Origin: Adiantum capillus-veneris
Taxonomy: Eukaryota; Streptophyta; Polypodiopsida; Polypodiales; Pteridaceae
Length of the DNA: 64,000 nt
NCBI GenBank assembly: GCA_014529385.2
Contig: CM043967.1
Location: 10,988,001 to 11,052,000, forward strand
Direction of reading: 5' to 3'
Shown: positions 50,474 to 61,656 of the stretch, in pieces
Layout: each line of letters begins with the position of its first letter
How positions within the stretch are numbered: the stretch's first letter is position 1
Translations under genes and position numbers: made by a program
Notes under the pieces: generated by a model
What the model saw: only the letters and a program-made list of their open reading frames with translations
Told to the model about the DNA's origin: nothing
Database searches by the model: none

Positions 50474-51660
50474 ATGGCATCATCGGGTACTCGACGACTT
50501 AGGAGTGTCATTGACTCCATTTCATGCAGCAATGTACAAGACGACAATGGATGTTGGGTGACGTTGCAGTTCAAATGATTGATGTGGATGACAATGCAAC
50601 CCAGCTCAAGAGGTGCACACAAGGTCTCAAGTAGACACATGGCTTCTCGAGCACAACATTGGAAGGGAAGGATCATGGAGTTCAAGCAAACCCATGATGG
50701 CAAGCGTCTTGCAAAGGTGCAACATGTGTATGTTGCTTCACAACTGAAGCTAGAGACAACAATGGCTCCATCGAGGTTTCCTGCAAACTGTAATTTCACT
50801 CCTCTGTCAAATTTTTAGATTGTATGTTTTGTATTTATGTTGTATATATTGCTTTGATGTCTATAAGGCTTTCATTGCTTGTTCATGTTTGCAGATGTAT
50901 TCCCATCTGCTTTTGTAGAGTGGGAGCCAATAGAGTCCTTCATAGGAACTTTTGAGGCCATCCACGTTGACCTTGGCAAGCTGCTCTATGCTGGTTGTCT
51001 ATCTGTGGAGCTTGTCTCATGGGACAATTTTTTTTATAACCATACGCATGTAACGCCTAGGCAAACTTGGTATGATAATCTTTCTCCAGTTCATCCACCA
51101 ACCTTGCAGAGTATGGAATGGCCTAAGCCTGATAGTGCCTTGATCACAACAACCAAAAGGAGAATCGAGGCGAATGTGTATTTAGCAATGAAGTGCACCT
51201 ATGGTTCCCATAAAGCTTTCCTAACTTGGTTTATGTCCCTTCATGTGTTCGTGTTTATCTTCGACTGTAGAGTGTTCACAGGACACCAACAATGTGGACT
51301 TGCAAAGGGAAAAGTGCGATCAACAGTTTCCTTGCAGTTGGATGGCAGACTAAGGTGGTCAACCACCAGGGAGATACAGTCAAGTGCTCTGTAGTTGCTG
51401 AGAATGTGGTGTGTAGATACTATATTGCGAAGCAGAGCTTGTCAATTGTTTTTCCCTACAGAAGATGAAAGCTGACGAAGGGAGAATGGGAGGCACTAGA
51501 CTCTGATGTTGCTCCTAGAGAATCAATTCATCTGCAAATATGCCTCCACAATAATGCAGTGCATGACATCTCGGTGAATAACGGTTGGAATCTCAGTCAT
51601 CTTCGCGAGTATCTTAATCTTAGATATACCTTGACCATTAATATGTTTTTGTAATCAATG
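50474..51660 (+). pseudogene. Unidentified gene-like region
   Basis: Open pieces in three phases. MASSGTRRLRSVIDSISCSN runs from an ATG at 50474 to a stop at 50578. A second piece is at 50579-50818 (WKGRIMEFKQTHDGKRLAKV). A third (50879-51394) begins after a possible acceptor TTTGCAG at about 50888-50894 with DVFPSAFVEWEPIESFIG and WPKPDSALITTTKRRIEANV. After it, 51470-51655 encodes TKGEWEALDSDVAP and HLREYLNLRYTL. The pieces read like protein but I recognise no family. It could be a decayed host gene with introns or an unknown transposon. Confidence 0.35.
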
Positions 51661-51967
51661 AAAAGGTTGTTCGTTCCAAAAAAGAGAAGAGCTTTTTGTG
51701 TGAAAACATTGGTTTTTCGCGATGTATTAATGTAAAAGCTTGTAACTAAAACGATTTCACTCCCATTAATACATATGGCGTTTTGAATCCCTGTCTCATT
51801 TTTTAATTTGTTCAAGATTAAGTTTGAAATATGCAAGGGTTTTAGTTTTGAGCGTGAAAACTTTCAATGTTGGTGTCTTTCAATGCTTGTCGCGTGATTT
51901 TGTTTATAATTATAGTTTTAAGTTAATTTGATATTAATTTTAAGTGCTTTAAAAAAGTGACATTGAG

Positions 51968-51975
51968 TATAAAAG
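51968..51975 (+). promoter_or_regulatory. TATA box
   Basis: GAGTATAAAAGTCAC lies about 95-110 bp upstream of the ATGs at 52062 and 52078, with AT-rich sequence before it and a CTCACATTCACAAAACACAAG leader after it. The spacing is normal for a plant class II promoter. Confidence 0.55.
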
Positions 51976-52077
51976 TCACTTTGTAGGTTTAAAACTTCAT
52001 TTCTCACATTCACAAAACACAAGCTTTCAGCTCTCTTCCCATCTTCTTCGCAAACAGATACATGGCAACATCTTCTG

Positions 52078-52665
52078 ATGCACTTCTCACAATTACAGAA
52101 GATAGGACTTGCACATCGCGCACATGAACTAGTCAGTGTATTTGAGGGTGCGATCGATATGCATGTCAATGCTAACCTTCATGTAGAGGGATTCCAGAGA
52201 TTTCTTGACTACATGATGGAGCACATGGAAGAATATGCAATAGTCTTCAAGGGATCCAATGTGGCGTAGTTGCCAGTGGATTTTCTCAAACACCTCTATG
52301 CGGCTGACAAAAACTTTTGCTATCGCTTGTTGAGGTTTATAAAAGGGCTTACTGAGCGGGACTACAGGATAGAGGATGAGGATGACCTCATAGACTTGGG
52401 CATGGGGTGCATAGGCACCCAATTCATCTCTTGGGACATGGTTCTGGTATTGCTTGTGCTTGAGAGCATGGAGAAGAGAAAATCAAAGGAAAAGGCCGAC
52501 CAAAATCCTCTTGTAACCATTGTGGAGGAATCAAATGAATTTGTTGAAGAGGTTGATGAGCAAGCTGAAACATCTATGGTACTTGTCCTCTTGCAAGATC
52601 CTAGCTCCACTAAGGAGGAAGATGGGATGATAGAGGGAGACGAGGTGCTGGAAGAAGCTCACTGA
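52078..52665 (+). pseudogene. Unidentified helical protein, one stop
   Basis: 196 codons in one frame with a single in-frame TAG at 52267-52269. It reads QLQKIGLAHRAHELVSVFEG, RFLDYMMEHMEEYAIVFKGS, then FLKHLYAADKNFCYRLLRFI and ERDYRIEDEDDLIDLGMGCI, ending in an acidic tail (VEESNEFVEEVDEQ). The amphipathic pattern suggests an alpha-helical protein. I recognise no family. It lies just behind a TATA box and before a second frame at 52682. It may be a gene captured or fossilised between elements C/E and D. Confidence 0.45.
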
Positions 52666-52681
52666 CCTCCAAATTCTCACT

Positions 52682-53092
52682 TTGCATGCAGTGGTGGTGG
52701 ATGGTCGTCACTTCTTGTTCCTTAATAACATTGCAAAGACACTAGGACTCAGAGAAGATGAGTCGCTCTCAGTGCTCGCTATCTATGCGGGCATGAAAGA
52801 TCCCAATGGAAGGCAAGAGAAGGTCAACTTTCAAATTGACTTTGAAGGCCAAGGTATTCCACCAAGCCTCTCATTCCTCCCTAGTGAAAACAAATAGATT
52901 TTGGTACAAACCGTGGTAAATACACTTATGGAAATCAAATCATGTGCCTCATTTTATGAAAGCATGCCGGAAAGCGCTTGTCTTCCACACAAACTGTTGA
53001 CCATTATGGGTGGAGAAGATCGCTCTAGCATCGACCTTACAAGGAAAACTCTTGAAGAGATGGATGAGGAAACTGAGGTATCCACTTTTTAA
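52682..53092 (+). pseudogene. Unidentified continuation frame
   Basis: Phase-shifted relative to 52078-52665: HAVVVDGRHFLFLNNIAKTL, GLREDESLSVLAIYAGMKDP, a stop at about 52895, then LMEIKSCASFYESMPESACL and a Glu-rich end at 53092. It could be the next exon of the same gene. No domain is recognised. Confidence 0.4.
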
Positions 53093-53371
53093 CTTTATCA
53101 ATAGTAAATTGTTTCCTATAGCAAGTGTTGAAGTTGTTTAATAGGGATCCAAAAGGGGGGCCCTCTGCAAAAGAGCAATGTGCACCAATGGGCTTTAAAA
53201 ACCCTAAGGTTCAGCCTATTAAAACTTCCAAAATGCTAGGGTTCCAAAATTCAAAGGTTCTGTGCAAAGGTCAAAAGCTTAGGGAAATTGGATGCTTTGT
53301 GTGTGTCCCAAAAGTCTTCAACCATCTCTACATGGGAGGGGGGCGAGCCCTAGAACTAGGAGATTAGAGAG

Positions 53372-53373
<2 letters not shown>

Positions 53374-53432
<59 letters not shown>
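53374..53432. repeat. (AC)n microsatellite
   Basis: About 29 uninterrupted AC units. It produces an artificial Thr/His-rich open frame. Confidence 0.95.
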
Positions 53433-53433
<1 letters not shown>

Positions 53434-53860
53434 GCTCCCTTCACAAGGCGTACTCAATTCCTATTGGATGGCCTTGGAGGTGGATCAATGAGAAATAGGC
53501 TAGAGTAAATCTAGTTTAATTAATTTGAAAACACTTAATAAAAGAACCAATAAGAATTAAGATCTCTAGAAGACTATTGGACAGTCTCCCAAGGGGTCCA
53601 ATGAGCATTCAATAGCCCAATGGCTTGCCTGATTCCTATTGTCCAGGAGGCAAAGGGGTCCAATGAGAGTTTAGTTTCATTTATTAATTACCTAAAGCTC
53701 TCACAAAAGGGAAAAGGGGGATACATGTCATAAGGCTATTACTTATGCTGCTTAATTTCCATTGGCTGAGGCTGGGGAAGTCCAATAGGGCTGTAGCATG
53801 AGCAATTAGCAAGGGGGGTCGACCAAGAGAGAGAGGGGGACTGCTTTTTGCAAAGCATAA

Positions 53861-53861
<1 letters not shown>

Positions 53862-53894
<33 letters not shown>
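53862..53894. repeat. (AC)n microsatellite
   Basis: About 16 AC units. Confidence 0.95.
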
Positions 53895-53896
<2 letters not shown>

Positions 53897-54438
53897 TTAT
53901 GTGTGAAACAAAGAAGACTCTCTCTCCTTCTCAAGCTTTAATGGAAAGCTTACCACCTACTCCAAGCTTGTGAGAAGGGAGGCCTACATCAACAACTCTT
54001 GGCTTTGTGATGCAAATCCAACCAAGAGCCAAGCTTCAATGCAGGCTGATCTCCTCTACCAAGCTAATCACTAAGCTAAGCTATGGTAATATGAGTGATT
54101 ATGTGAGGAGATGTACATCTTTCTCATAAGAATACTCTTGCCTCTCAATCTACTCTCATACCCCGCTAGCTCTTACCATCTTCGAAGGTGTGTGAGGTGT
54201 TGGGTCTGAGACCGTGAGGGAATTGATGTTGTGTTTGATAAGTGTTTTGCTTAGTGCTTGAAGTTTCCATCTTCATTGCACTAGCTAGTATTGAAGGAAC
54301 ACAAAGAATTGTATTGTAAAATGTCTCTCTTGATGGGAGAAACCATAATACAAAGCCTTTTGGAGGGGGGACCTGCTCCTTGCAAATCCGGTCCTCAACT
54401 ATTGTCAATTCCTTAATTTCTCTCTCTTTTGAAGTACT

Positions 54439-55371
54439 TGTTAGCGGCTGGACACACTCAACGGAGGATGATTGCCCGGCGGGATACTAATTTCCTTTGT
54501 AATCATTCCTTAATCGAGAAGAAACGGTCATTTCATCTTTGTAAATAGTGGGGCTTGCATAAGCTTTCAAATTGTATCCCATTTTTGATATTTAGACTTA
54601 GTAAATAGTTAAATTGGAACATTAGGCTTTGAGATTGTAAGGTATTTATACCACTTTCGACCTTAATGCAAAAAACCTTTTGTCATTTTTCATAAGTTTG
54701 TCTGTGTGAGTTGAATGTACTCTGTGTACGAGAGAGAGTGAGAGTTTATCTTGACGCGACGCGCACAGTGGTGGTCGGAATCGAGTGCGGAGAAGTGCAG
54801 CGTGTTGCCCTCGGAGAGAGCTACACGTCAACACCTACATTGCAGGTGTACGGCCCGGCCTCGCGAGATCGATCCACGAGCTATATCTGGTGATTTGGTG
54901 AGCATACGTTGTCCGTTTTTGCATTTCAGTATATCCACGCGTTCGCAATGGGTAGAGCTACACATTAGACACTTTAGTTTTTAGAAACAACGACCTGCAA
55001 AAACCTGTGAGACATCCTATGTGATTCTGCATCGGGTGTTTAGGGTTGGGGTTTTGGATCACGGACCTTAGGGAGAGCGACCTATTGGTGTTAATAGAAT
55101 TTTTCTCAAGTTCCGTAGCGTTTCGAGAATGTTTGATGGATATTTGGCTCTTGAAAGTGTTGTAGAAAATCTCCTCTTGTGTACTCTTGAAAGCTATAAC
55201 TTAGACATTGGGTAGAGACCTCTGTAGGAAGTAGTCAATAGTCGGTCGAGTGTAGGTTGACACCCTATGCTTGCTTCCACGCGCCTACGGGTCGAGCTTT
55301 GTCCTTAGCTGACAAATCTTGTTAGGTGAGTTCTCGCTGTGCTGACGTCTGTCATGGCGTATCCGCCAACA
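54439..55371 (+). repeat. Probable 5' LTR of Tat-like element D
   Basis: Ends ...CCAACA directly before a Tat-type primer site. The start is inferred at TGTTAGCGGCTGGACACAC (54439), which resembles the TGTTAACTGAGTCA start of the C LTR; the length of 933 bp is similar. GTATTTATACC near 54641 may be the TATA element. The right-hand LTR lies outside the window, so the left border is unproven. Confidence 0.6.
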
Positions 55372-55390
55372 TTGGCGCCTCTGCTGGGGA
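55372..55390 (+). promoter_or_regulatory. Primer-binding site of element D (Asp-tRNA-like)
   Basis: TTGGCGCCTCTGCTGGGGA is of the same class as in element C and follows an LTR end (CCAACA). Confidence 0.78.
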
Positions 55391-57060
55391 TGAAAACCCT
55401 AGGTAGGTGACAGAGACTAGTCCTTGAGGATAGGGATTCTCTGGCTTGCCAGAGTCTTATTTTACATTTAGATAGGATCAGAGGGTGGTGGACTCTCTAG
55501 GTCTTAGGAAGAGTCTAGGGAGCGAGTGTCTGGCCTAGATCCTTTGACTTAGGTAGTATTAGGTAGGAGAGTAGGAGTTGGAGTGGTAGAGGCGGTGAAA
55601 AGATAGCTTGAGAGTCCGGGGAGGCCAGGAAGCAACCGAGACACCAAAATCACCATCTCACATGATGAGTAGGAGTAGGGTTCAAAAGTTTCTGTGAGTA
55701 TTTCTGAGAGAGCTGCTGAGCATAGGGAGTATTTCTGTCAATTTTTTTTTTAATTTTAAGACAATAGACATCCTACGCGTAGCATGTCTCCGTGGAGTTT
55801 TTGACAAGGAATTTGGGGAAACTGAGGTCACCTGTGTGTTCAGAGGGTGGGTTTCACCCTAGTAACATATGTCTAGAATTGAGTTTTTTTCCCTTATCGG
55901 ATTGCCCAAAAGCTAAAAGGCAGACTCAGAAAACGTAAAAGTTGAGAAAAGGTTTAAATTGAGAGAAATTTGTATATTTTTGCACTTGTAAGGCATATTG
56001 GCACTTGCTGAGAGCATAGGGAAGGCAAAGTAGCACTTTAGTCCGAGAAAAGGAGCAACAGACATCCTACGCGTAGGATGTTTACAGGGTGTTCTGGTGA
56101 GAATTGTGAAAATTTGAGTTGACGAGTGTGTTTAGAAGGTAGCAATTACCCTATATGCACTTGGAAGGGGGAACTTGACCATATCTTGACAGGATAAGGC
56201 CAAAAGAAAGGAATTGCTAGACATCCTACCCAAATTGTGCCAAGGCATTATTTTAAGACCAAAACCATAGGATGTCTTCATGAGCATGATCTACATGATT
56301 TATTGAGCGTATGAGAAAGGTTTCATCTCAATTGGGTGAGAAAATTGGGTTTTAAGTAGACTTTAGCATTTTTGACTGAAAAAGGCTAGAATAGCTAAAT
56401 TTGGGTTCTTTTGAAATCCAAACTAAAATCTAAGCATAGCATTGGTTTGCTGACATCAAGGGGAAGCTGTGGCTCAAGTTTGGAGTCAAACAGAGCACTT
56501 AGACATCCTACGCATAGGATGTGTTCACAATGATTTAGTACTCCAAATCCAACTGTGAGCATACCAGAGTGATCAACACCTTAAGAGGAGTCTGTGGTTT
56601 GAATTCGGGGCAATTTTGAGCAGTTAGACATGCTACCTGTAGTATGTCTAAGGCATGATATTGAAGTCAAAATTTGACTGTGGACATAGAGTGATGTTCC
56701 AATTGACTTAAGAATTCCAGAACTTCTTTCAGAAGTGAAATTGGACCTTGTTTGACCTTTTGACGGAGCAAAGACGGAATTAAGACTTTACCCCTAGACT
56801 GACAAACACTCGGGTAAAGTACAGTTCCAGATTAGCAGACCTAATCAAGAACATCCGAAGTGTATAGAGTACAGTAGTGGTTGAGGTTAACCCTCCAGTT
56901 ATACCAATCATTAGTAAGACCACCTCTAGCGGTTAAATGCTTTGATTCGATTGCCGAAATTAAATGCTTGTGTACAGGTATATTCGGCGGGGGCAAGGCA
57001 AGAATTTCTGCGGAAACTGATCCCTTGCCAGGTGAGTGGTTGGATTTGTGATAAATTGCA
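55391..57060 (+). repeat. Leader of element D with palindromes
   Basis: No coding frame. ACATCCTACG-CGTAGGATGT-type palindromes lie at 55766-55789, 56062-56081 (perfect 20 bp), 56503-56522 and 56625-56650. A split pair, AGACATCCTA (about 56219) and TAGGATGTCT (about 56268), forms a longer hairpin. The arrangement parallels the leader of element C but with a different palindrome sequence. Confidence 0.82.
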
Positions 57061-58779
57061 TTGCTAAGTTTGATGAATTTAAGATCAGGAAGACACATTC
57101 CTAAAGACCAAAAAGTGGCAGGTGATCAAAGTAGCTTAGTGTCCACTGAGGAGAGTGTAACTCAGGGAAGGCTAGATCCATTAGCATCAATCATTGAGGA
57201 GGGTAGTGATACTGACACTTCATCAGATAAGTCCTTCTTCATGATGGGTAGTCAACGGCCAGGAGGTTCTCCGTAGAAGGACCAATGCTAGGAGGAAGTA
57301 CCTCCCAAAACCATTTGAACGATGCCAAGTTCACTATAATCTTCTTAGAAGGAACAAACTCTAGGGGAGCCCTAGTTTATTCTGACTATCGGGGACACAA
57401 GTGTATTTGTATAGAGGAAAAGCCTTCTCAGAGACTGGAGATAATTCGAGTCTATGATGATGGAGATAGATTCCGAGACGAAAAGGGGAACCACTATCTG
57501 ATAGTTAGTAACCCTGAGGATTACAACGGATATGGAGATAATGTGGCAAAAGAAAAAATGGTCTTAGAGGCTCAAGAGCCACCTCCAAAAATTGATCGAC
57601 CTGGAGCTCTTTTTATGTATGATAAAAAAACAACTAGGGTCTCTACCTATAATGAGAATTTGGAAATTTACAAGCATGAGAGGGAGGGAGTAGTCTCTTA
57701 TTTTCGATGCAAAGAACCCTACCCAAATGAATTAAGCAAAGACAAGGTTCTTTACTTATTCTCTTATGAAATTGCTATGGGGAAGGATATCATTTTTGTT
57801 GACAGGTACGGACGAGAATACAAACGAATTCTCCCAGCGGAGGTAGAAAAGGCAACAGTTCCAGAAACATCAGCATATGCCCCCGAAGAAGTACCAAGGA
57901 TCTAACTAGTTTAAGTTCACACATTGCTACAACCAAAGGAGCCAAGGAAAGAGTAGAACCCAAAAGTAAAGGATCGGGAGGATCAGTGCTCGTAGAAAAA
58001 GTAAATGAGCAGCTGGACGCACTTTTAAAAGCATACGAAGCCAGACTCAAAAACAACCAAAACCAAGAGCAAATATGGATGACTTATCCATATGCAGAAA
58101 TAGAAAAATAGAGGTTGGAAATGTGTTGAAAGATGATTGAAACAGCCCAATCCTTGATAGAAAATCCGCTTGGTAAACTTGCTATTGGCACGAGGTACCA
58201 ACTCCAACCCCTATCAAACCAACTCAAGAGAAACAAGTAGACATGAAGGAGAGACTCACGACTGCCTCTGAGTCTAAGAGAGAACCTATCATAGTGCCAA
58301 ATACAATAGATAAGACAATTGATGGTTTCCAACCTAAAACATTGGTAGAAATGGGTAAGGATTGTAACAGTTTAGATGACATGTGAAAGAAAATCCGGGA
58401 AGCAAATGAAGCTAACAAAGTGAACCACCAAATACATAGCACGAGAAGGGAGAAAAATGAGATCTTACCTCCCATTGAAGAGTTTGAGGCAAGATCAAAA
58501 ATGAACTTTGATATGCATTCACAAGGGGGAGACCAGGGTTCAATTAGTTCGGGGCACAGCCAACCAGATTCGCTAAAAAGTTTACCCTCTTACCTAGGGG
58601 AGTATGAAGCTAAGTCTGAGGTGAGAGCAATCCCATCTCAAAGACTTTCTTCCAATAGAGTGATGGATTCACAAGGGTTGATTGAGTTATTGTCCACCCC
58701 TGTGGCATGCACAATCACGTTAGCCGAACTCCTGAGGTTACAACCAAACATGTGGACCACCTTAGGCAAATGCTTATAA
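57061..58779 (+). pseudogene. Element D gag-position region with Y/D-G-Y modules
   Basis: 57061-57276 starts MLSLMNLRSGRHI and ends acidic. A phase change leads to 57285-57905 (206 residues) with LVYSDYRGHKCICI, DRFRDEKGNHYLIVSN, DYNGYGDNVAKEK and IFVDRYGREYKRI, the same [YF]-x-D-x-x-G-x-x-Y pattern as element C. A helical stretch follows in another phase (LVEKVNEQLDALLKAYEARL). 58420-58779 ends ACTITLAELLRLQPNMWTTL, which resembles the segment just before protease in Athila/Tat elements. No standard gag core or zinc knuckle was found. It stands where gag should be. Confidence 0.55.
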
Positions 58780-58984
58780 AAATTTGGAGTAAAAGACCCT
58801 AGCTCGAAGCTTCAAGAAGGGATCAAAGAATTGGACAAGCTTCAACTAAACACTAGGCCAGTACTTTTAAACAAGGTTGGAGAATATTGCGAGGGAGAAG
58901 ATGGAAATACCACACTACCAGTAGAATTTCAAGGAGTAGTATCCAAAGCTATTCTTGACAGTGGAGCGGGAGTCGCTATCGCTC
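58780..58984 (+). pseudogene. Element D retropepsin, N-terminal half
   Basis: LNKVGEYCEGEDGNTTLPVE, then FQGVVSKAILDSGAGVAIA with the active site D-S-G-A at about 58957-58968. It breaks off into element F sequence. The other half resumes at about 61657 (ATKEIWKK). Confidence 0.8.
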
Positions 58985-60093
58985 AATCTCTTGACATACC
59001 CCAGATGAAGTGGGAATGCATCAGTATGGATTTTGTTACAGGGTTACCTTCTACAGGAGGTTATGATTCTGTTTTCGTGGTTGTTGACATGCTCACAAAA
59101 GTGGCTCATCTAATACCCGTAAAGACAACCTTTACTGCTTCAGATATTAGTCGGGTATTCATCAAGGATATTTTCACGCTACATGGTCTACCCAAGCGTA
59201 TTGTCAGTGATAGAGATGCCAAGTTTACATCAAAATTTTGGACCTCTCTTTTCCAATCTATTGGGTTACAATTAGCTTTCAGTACAGCATACCATCCACA
59301 AACAGATGGGCAAACTGAAAGAGTTAATCAAGCCATTGAGGACATTCTTAGAGCCTATTGTTCGCAAGAACCAAAGAAGTGGTTACAATATCTACCTTTG
59401 GTAGAATATGCTGATAACTCTTCCGAACACAGAAGCATTGGAATGTCACCTTTCAAAGCTCTTTATGGACAGGACTGTTTAGCACCACTAAACTTTTTAG
59501 ATCCAACCATCAGAGTAGAAGCCTCTAGAAAGATGCTAGAAGATATGGAAGCACAGACTAGAGCCATTTGCCAGGACATTCAGGCAGCTCAAGATAGGCA
59601 GAAGCACTATGCAGATAAGAACCGTACAGATAGAACTTTCAAGGAAGGAGATAAGGTTTTTCTCCGAGTCCGACCTAAGAAAAGCAATTTATCGCTAGGC
59701 AAATACAAGAAGCTAAGCCCAAGGTATTGTGGCCATTTCAGATCGTTATGGTTGTAAGTGACCAAGCCTACAAGCTAAAGCTACATGCAAACTTGAAGGT
59801 TCATGATGTATTCCATGTCATCTTACTCAAACCCTATATTCCCAATCCTGATCAATTCCTGGACTCAGATCAGATAGTCATGCCAGCACAAGGAGTTCTC
59901 GAGCTCCAACCTGACTATGTACTTGAAACAAGGGAAAGGAAGTTGCGCAACAGAACTATCACGGAGCATCTAGTAAAATGGAAGGATTACCCTGAAGAAG
60001 GTTCAACTTAGGAGGACGAACCAACGCTCATAAAAGATTACCCAAACACATTCTTGAGATGAGGACATCTCAAATTTTTCACGTTGGGGAGGT
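58985..60093 (+). pseudogene. Truncated chromovirus F: integrase core and chromodomain
   Basis: The frame is fused to the D protease. It gives WECISMDFVTGLPSTGGYDS (first Asp), RIVSDRDAKFTSKFWTSLF (second Asp), FSTAYHPQTDGQTERVNQAI (catalytic Glu in T-E-R), then YADNSSEHRSIGMSPFKALY and a basic C-terminal domain. After a frameshift at about 59730 it gives DVFHVILLKPYIPNP and a chromodomain RTITEHLVKWKDYPEEGST with a stop just after it. All three D-D-E residues are present, which makes it the best-preserved integrase of the window. Its gag, RT and 5' LTR are absent. Confidence 0.88.
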
Positions 60094-61250
60094 TGTAAGG
60101 TCTCTGACCCCGATCAAAATGAGCACCCTTGTACCATGAAATGAATATAATGGAATAAGTTACTATTTTTAGTAGTTTTTCAGATTCTGTCAGTGCCATC
60201 ATGTTTAGAATATTTTTAAGCTTCAAAATGTGAATTAAAATAATTTTTGTGAAAAAATTTCCAAAAATAGTAAGTTTTGGTCACCCGACCCGTCCAGTTT
60301 TGACCGTCTCGAAAATCTGCACCCGTACCCCGAATATGAAAAAAATGCATTTTCGGACCCCGAGGGACTGCTATATATGGCAGGTACTCAGACCCGTACG
60401 TCTTAGTTAGAGCTTAGTATAGCAATTTACGGCATCAAAAATCCGACTCGTATGGCCCGTTTTAGCCTAAAACCAATTTTTCACAAAATTGTCCGGGAGG
60501 CACTGGGGGCCCGAGGCTGTGTGGGAATAGGTCCCAGCCCACTCGAGACCTGCTTTAGCAGCTAGGGGGCGCCCTCTTGCTTTGTGGGAGTCTTGGGGAA
60601 GCTGCCAAGCCTGCAACTCAGTGTGAGAGTCAGTTTACTGAGCCAACTGGACACTTGGTGGGTAGGCAACTGGACTTGCCATGCAAGGACTGGGTGCTCA
60701 TCCAGATACAATTAGTAGCACAAATCGATTTTCAACCTGTAGGAGCCTATTTAAAGGCCTACACACACACACACACACAGACATATATGCTCACACACAC
60801 ACATTACATACTCACACACCTACACACTGGGAAGGTGCTGCCGGCACACACACAGCTTTTGAAGGAGAAGCAAGGAGGGAGGTGCTGCCGAAATTCCCAT
60901 CTTGAGGATTCATTGCATCAGATATTTAAGAGGATTCTCAGCCCCTAATCACGGTAATTATGGTTTAATTACTGCTCTTCTTAATCTCATCATTACCCAC
61001 TCATAATTCTTGTCTACTATGCCTACTTTTAGCCATAATTCTCTATAGTTGCTCTTTAAGTTTTCATAGCTATACTTCAGTACATAATTATCATTCATTT
61101 AGTTAATTTATTCAGCCATTCATCATCCTTAATCAAGGATTAATGCATGATTAGGAAAGATTCTCTCTCTAGGAGGTATAGTCAATAAATTGTCAGCTAG
61201 TAATAGTGTAGATTGTCCGAATTCAATCTTTCACTACTCAATAGAGTTGT
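60094..61250 (+). repeat. 3' LTR region of element F
   Basis: Starts TGTAAGGTCTCTGACCCCGA behind a GTTGGGGAGG purine tract. TATATATGG at about 60372-60379 may be the TATA box. It includes short (AC)n runs (about 60762-60779 and 60793-60804). The right border is unclear; AT-rich sequence runs to about 61250. The open frames 60577-60948 are driven by the (AC)n tract and are not taken as genes. Confidence 0.6.
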
Positions 61251-61254
61251 AATT

Positions 61255-61645
61255 AAATTATACTTATGATTTTGATATTTCTTGGTTTTTGTTTAAAGGA
61301 TATCTACCAATTATTTTGTCCTTGACAGAATCATGTGTATCTATTTGCATCAGGAACTGTGTTCTACTGGAGACTGATGACATAGGTCTAGCTTTCAAGT
61401 TTCTAGTGTCTCTTTTTCGTCTATACCATTTTTTTCTTCTCAGTTTCTGGTTAGGAAAGTCAAAAAACTTTTCCTCCCTTCCTTTCATGAGTAGCTTAGA
61501 TCTCAGATGTTCTTTTTCCGACCCCGAATCATCTGAAGTAGCTTAGCGTTCTTCTAACTCATCTATTGCATCATAGTAGAAGTCTGAAAAGACTTGTTGA
61601 GCTTTCATTAATTCCTTGGATTCTAGAATTTCCTCTTCAATGTGA
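61255..61645 (-). pseudogene. Inverted fragment of a D-like polyprotein
   Basis: The minus strand encodes KFFDFPNQKLRRKKWYRRKR and FLMQIDTHDSVKDKIIGRYP, clearly related to the plus-strand NIKFYDFANQHPRRHECYRK and LMLVKAEDCVKDQISRRF of element D at about 62420-62610. Upstream on the minus strand an acidic SDDSGSEKE segment matches too. It lies between element F and the second half of the D protease, in opposite orientation. Confidence 0.75.
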
Positions 61646-61656
61646 AGGGTTGAAAT

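Larger units (their letters stand above)
53093..54438. other. Unassigned non-coding stretch with CCAAT-like repeats
   Basis: No convincing gene. AT-rich, with several CCAATGAG/CCAATAG motifs (about 53550-53790) and two long (AC)n tracts. A short segment TTTAATGGAAAGCTTACC resembles part of the B-type LTR at about 18500. Confidence 0.4.

Noticed and set aside
53292-53498. Protein with a Thr/His repeat
   Set aside because: Produced entirely by the (AC)n microsatellite.
60577-60948. 123-residue open frame with a His/Thr repeat
   Set aside because: Lies in the LTR of element F and is shaped by (AC)n runs.
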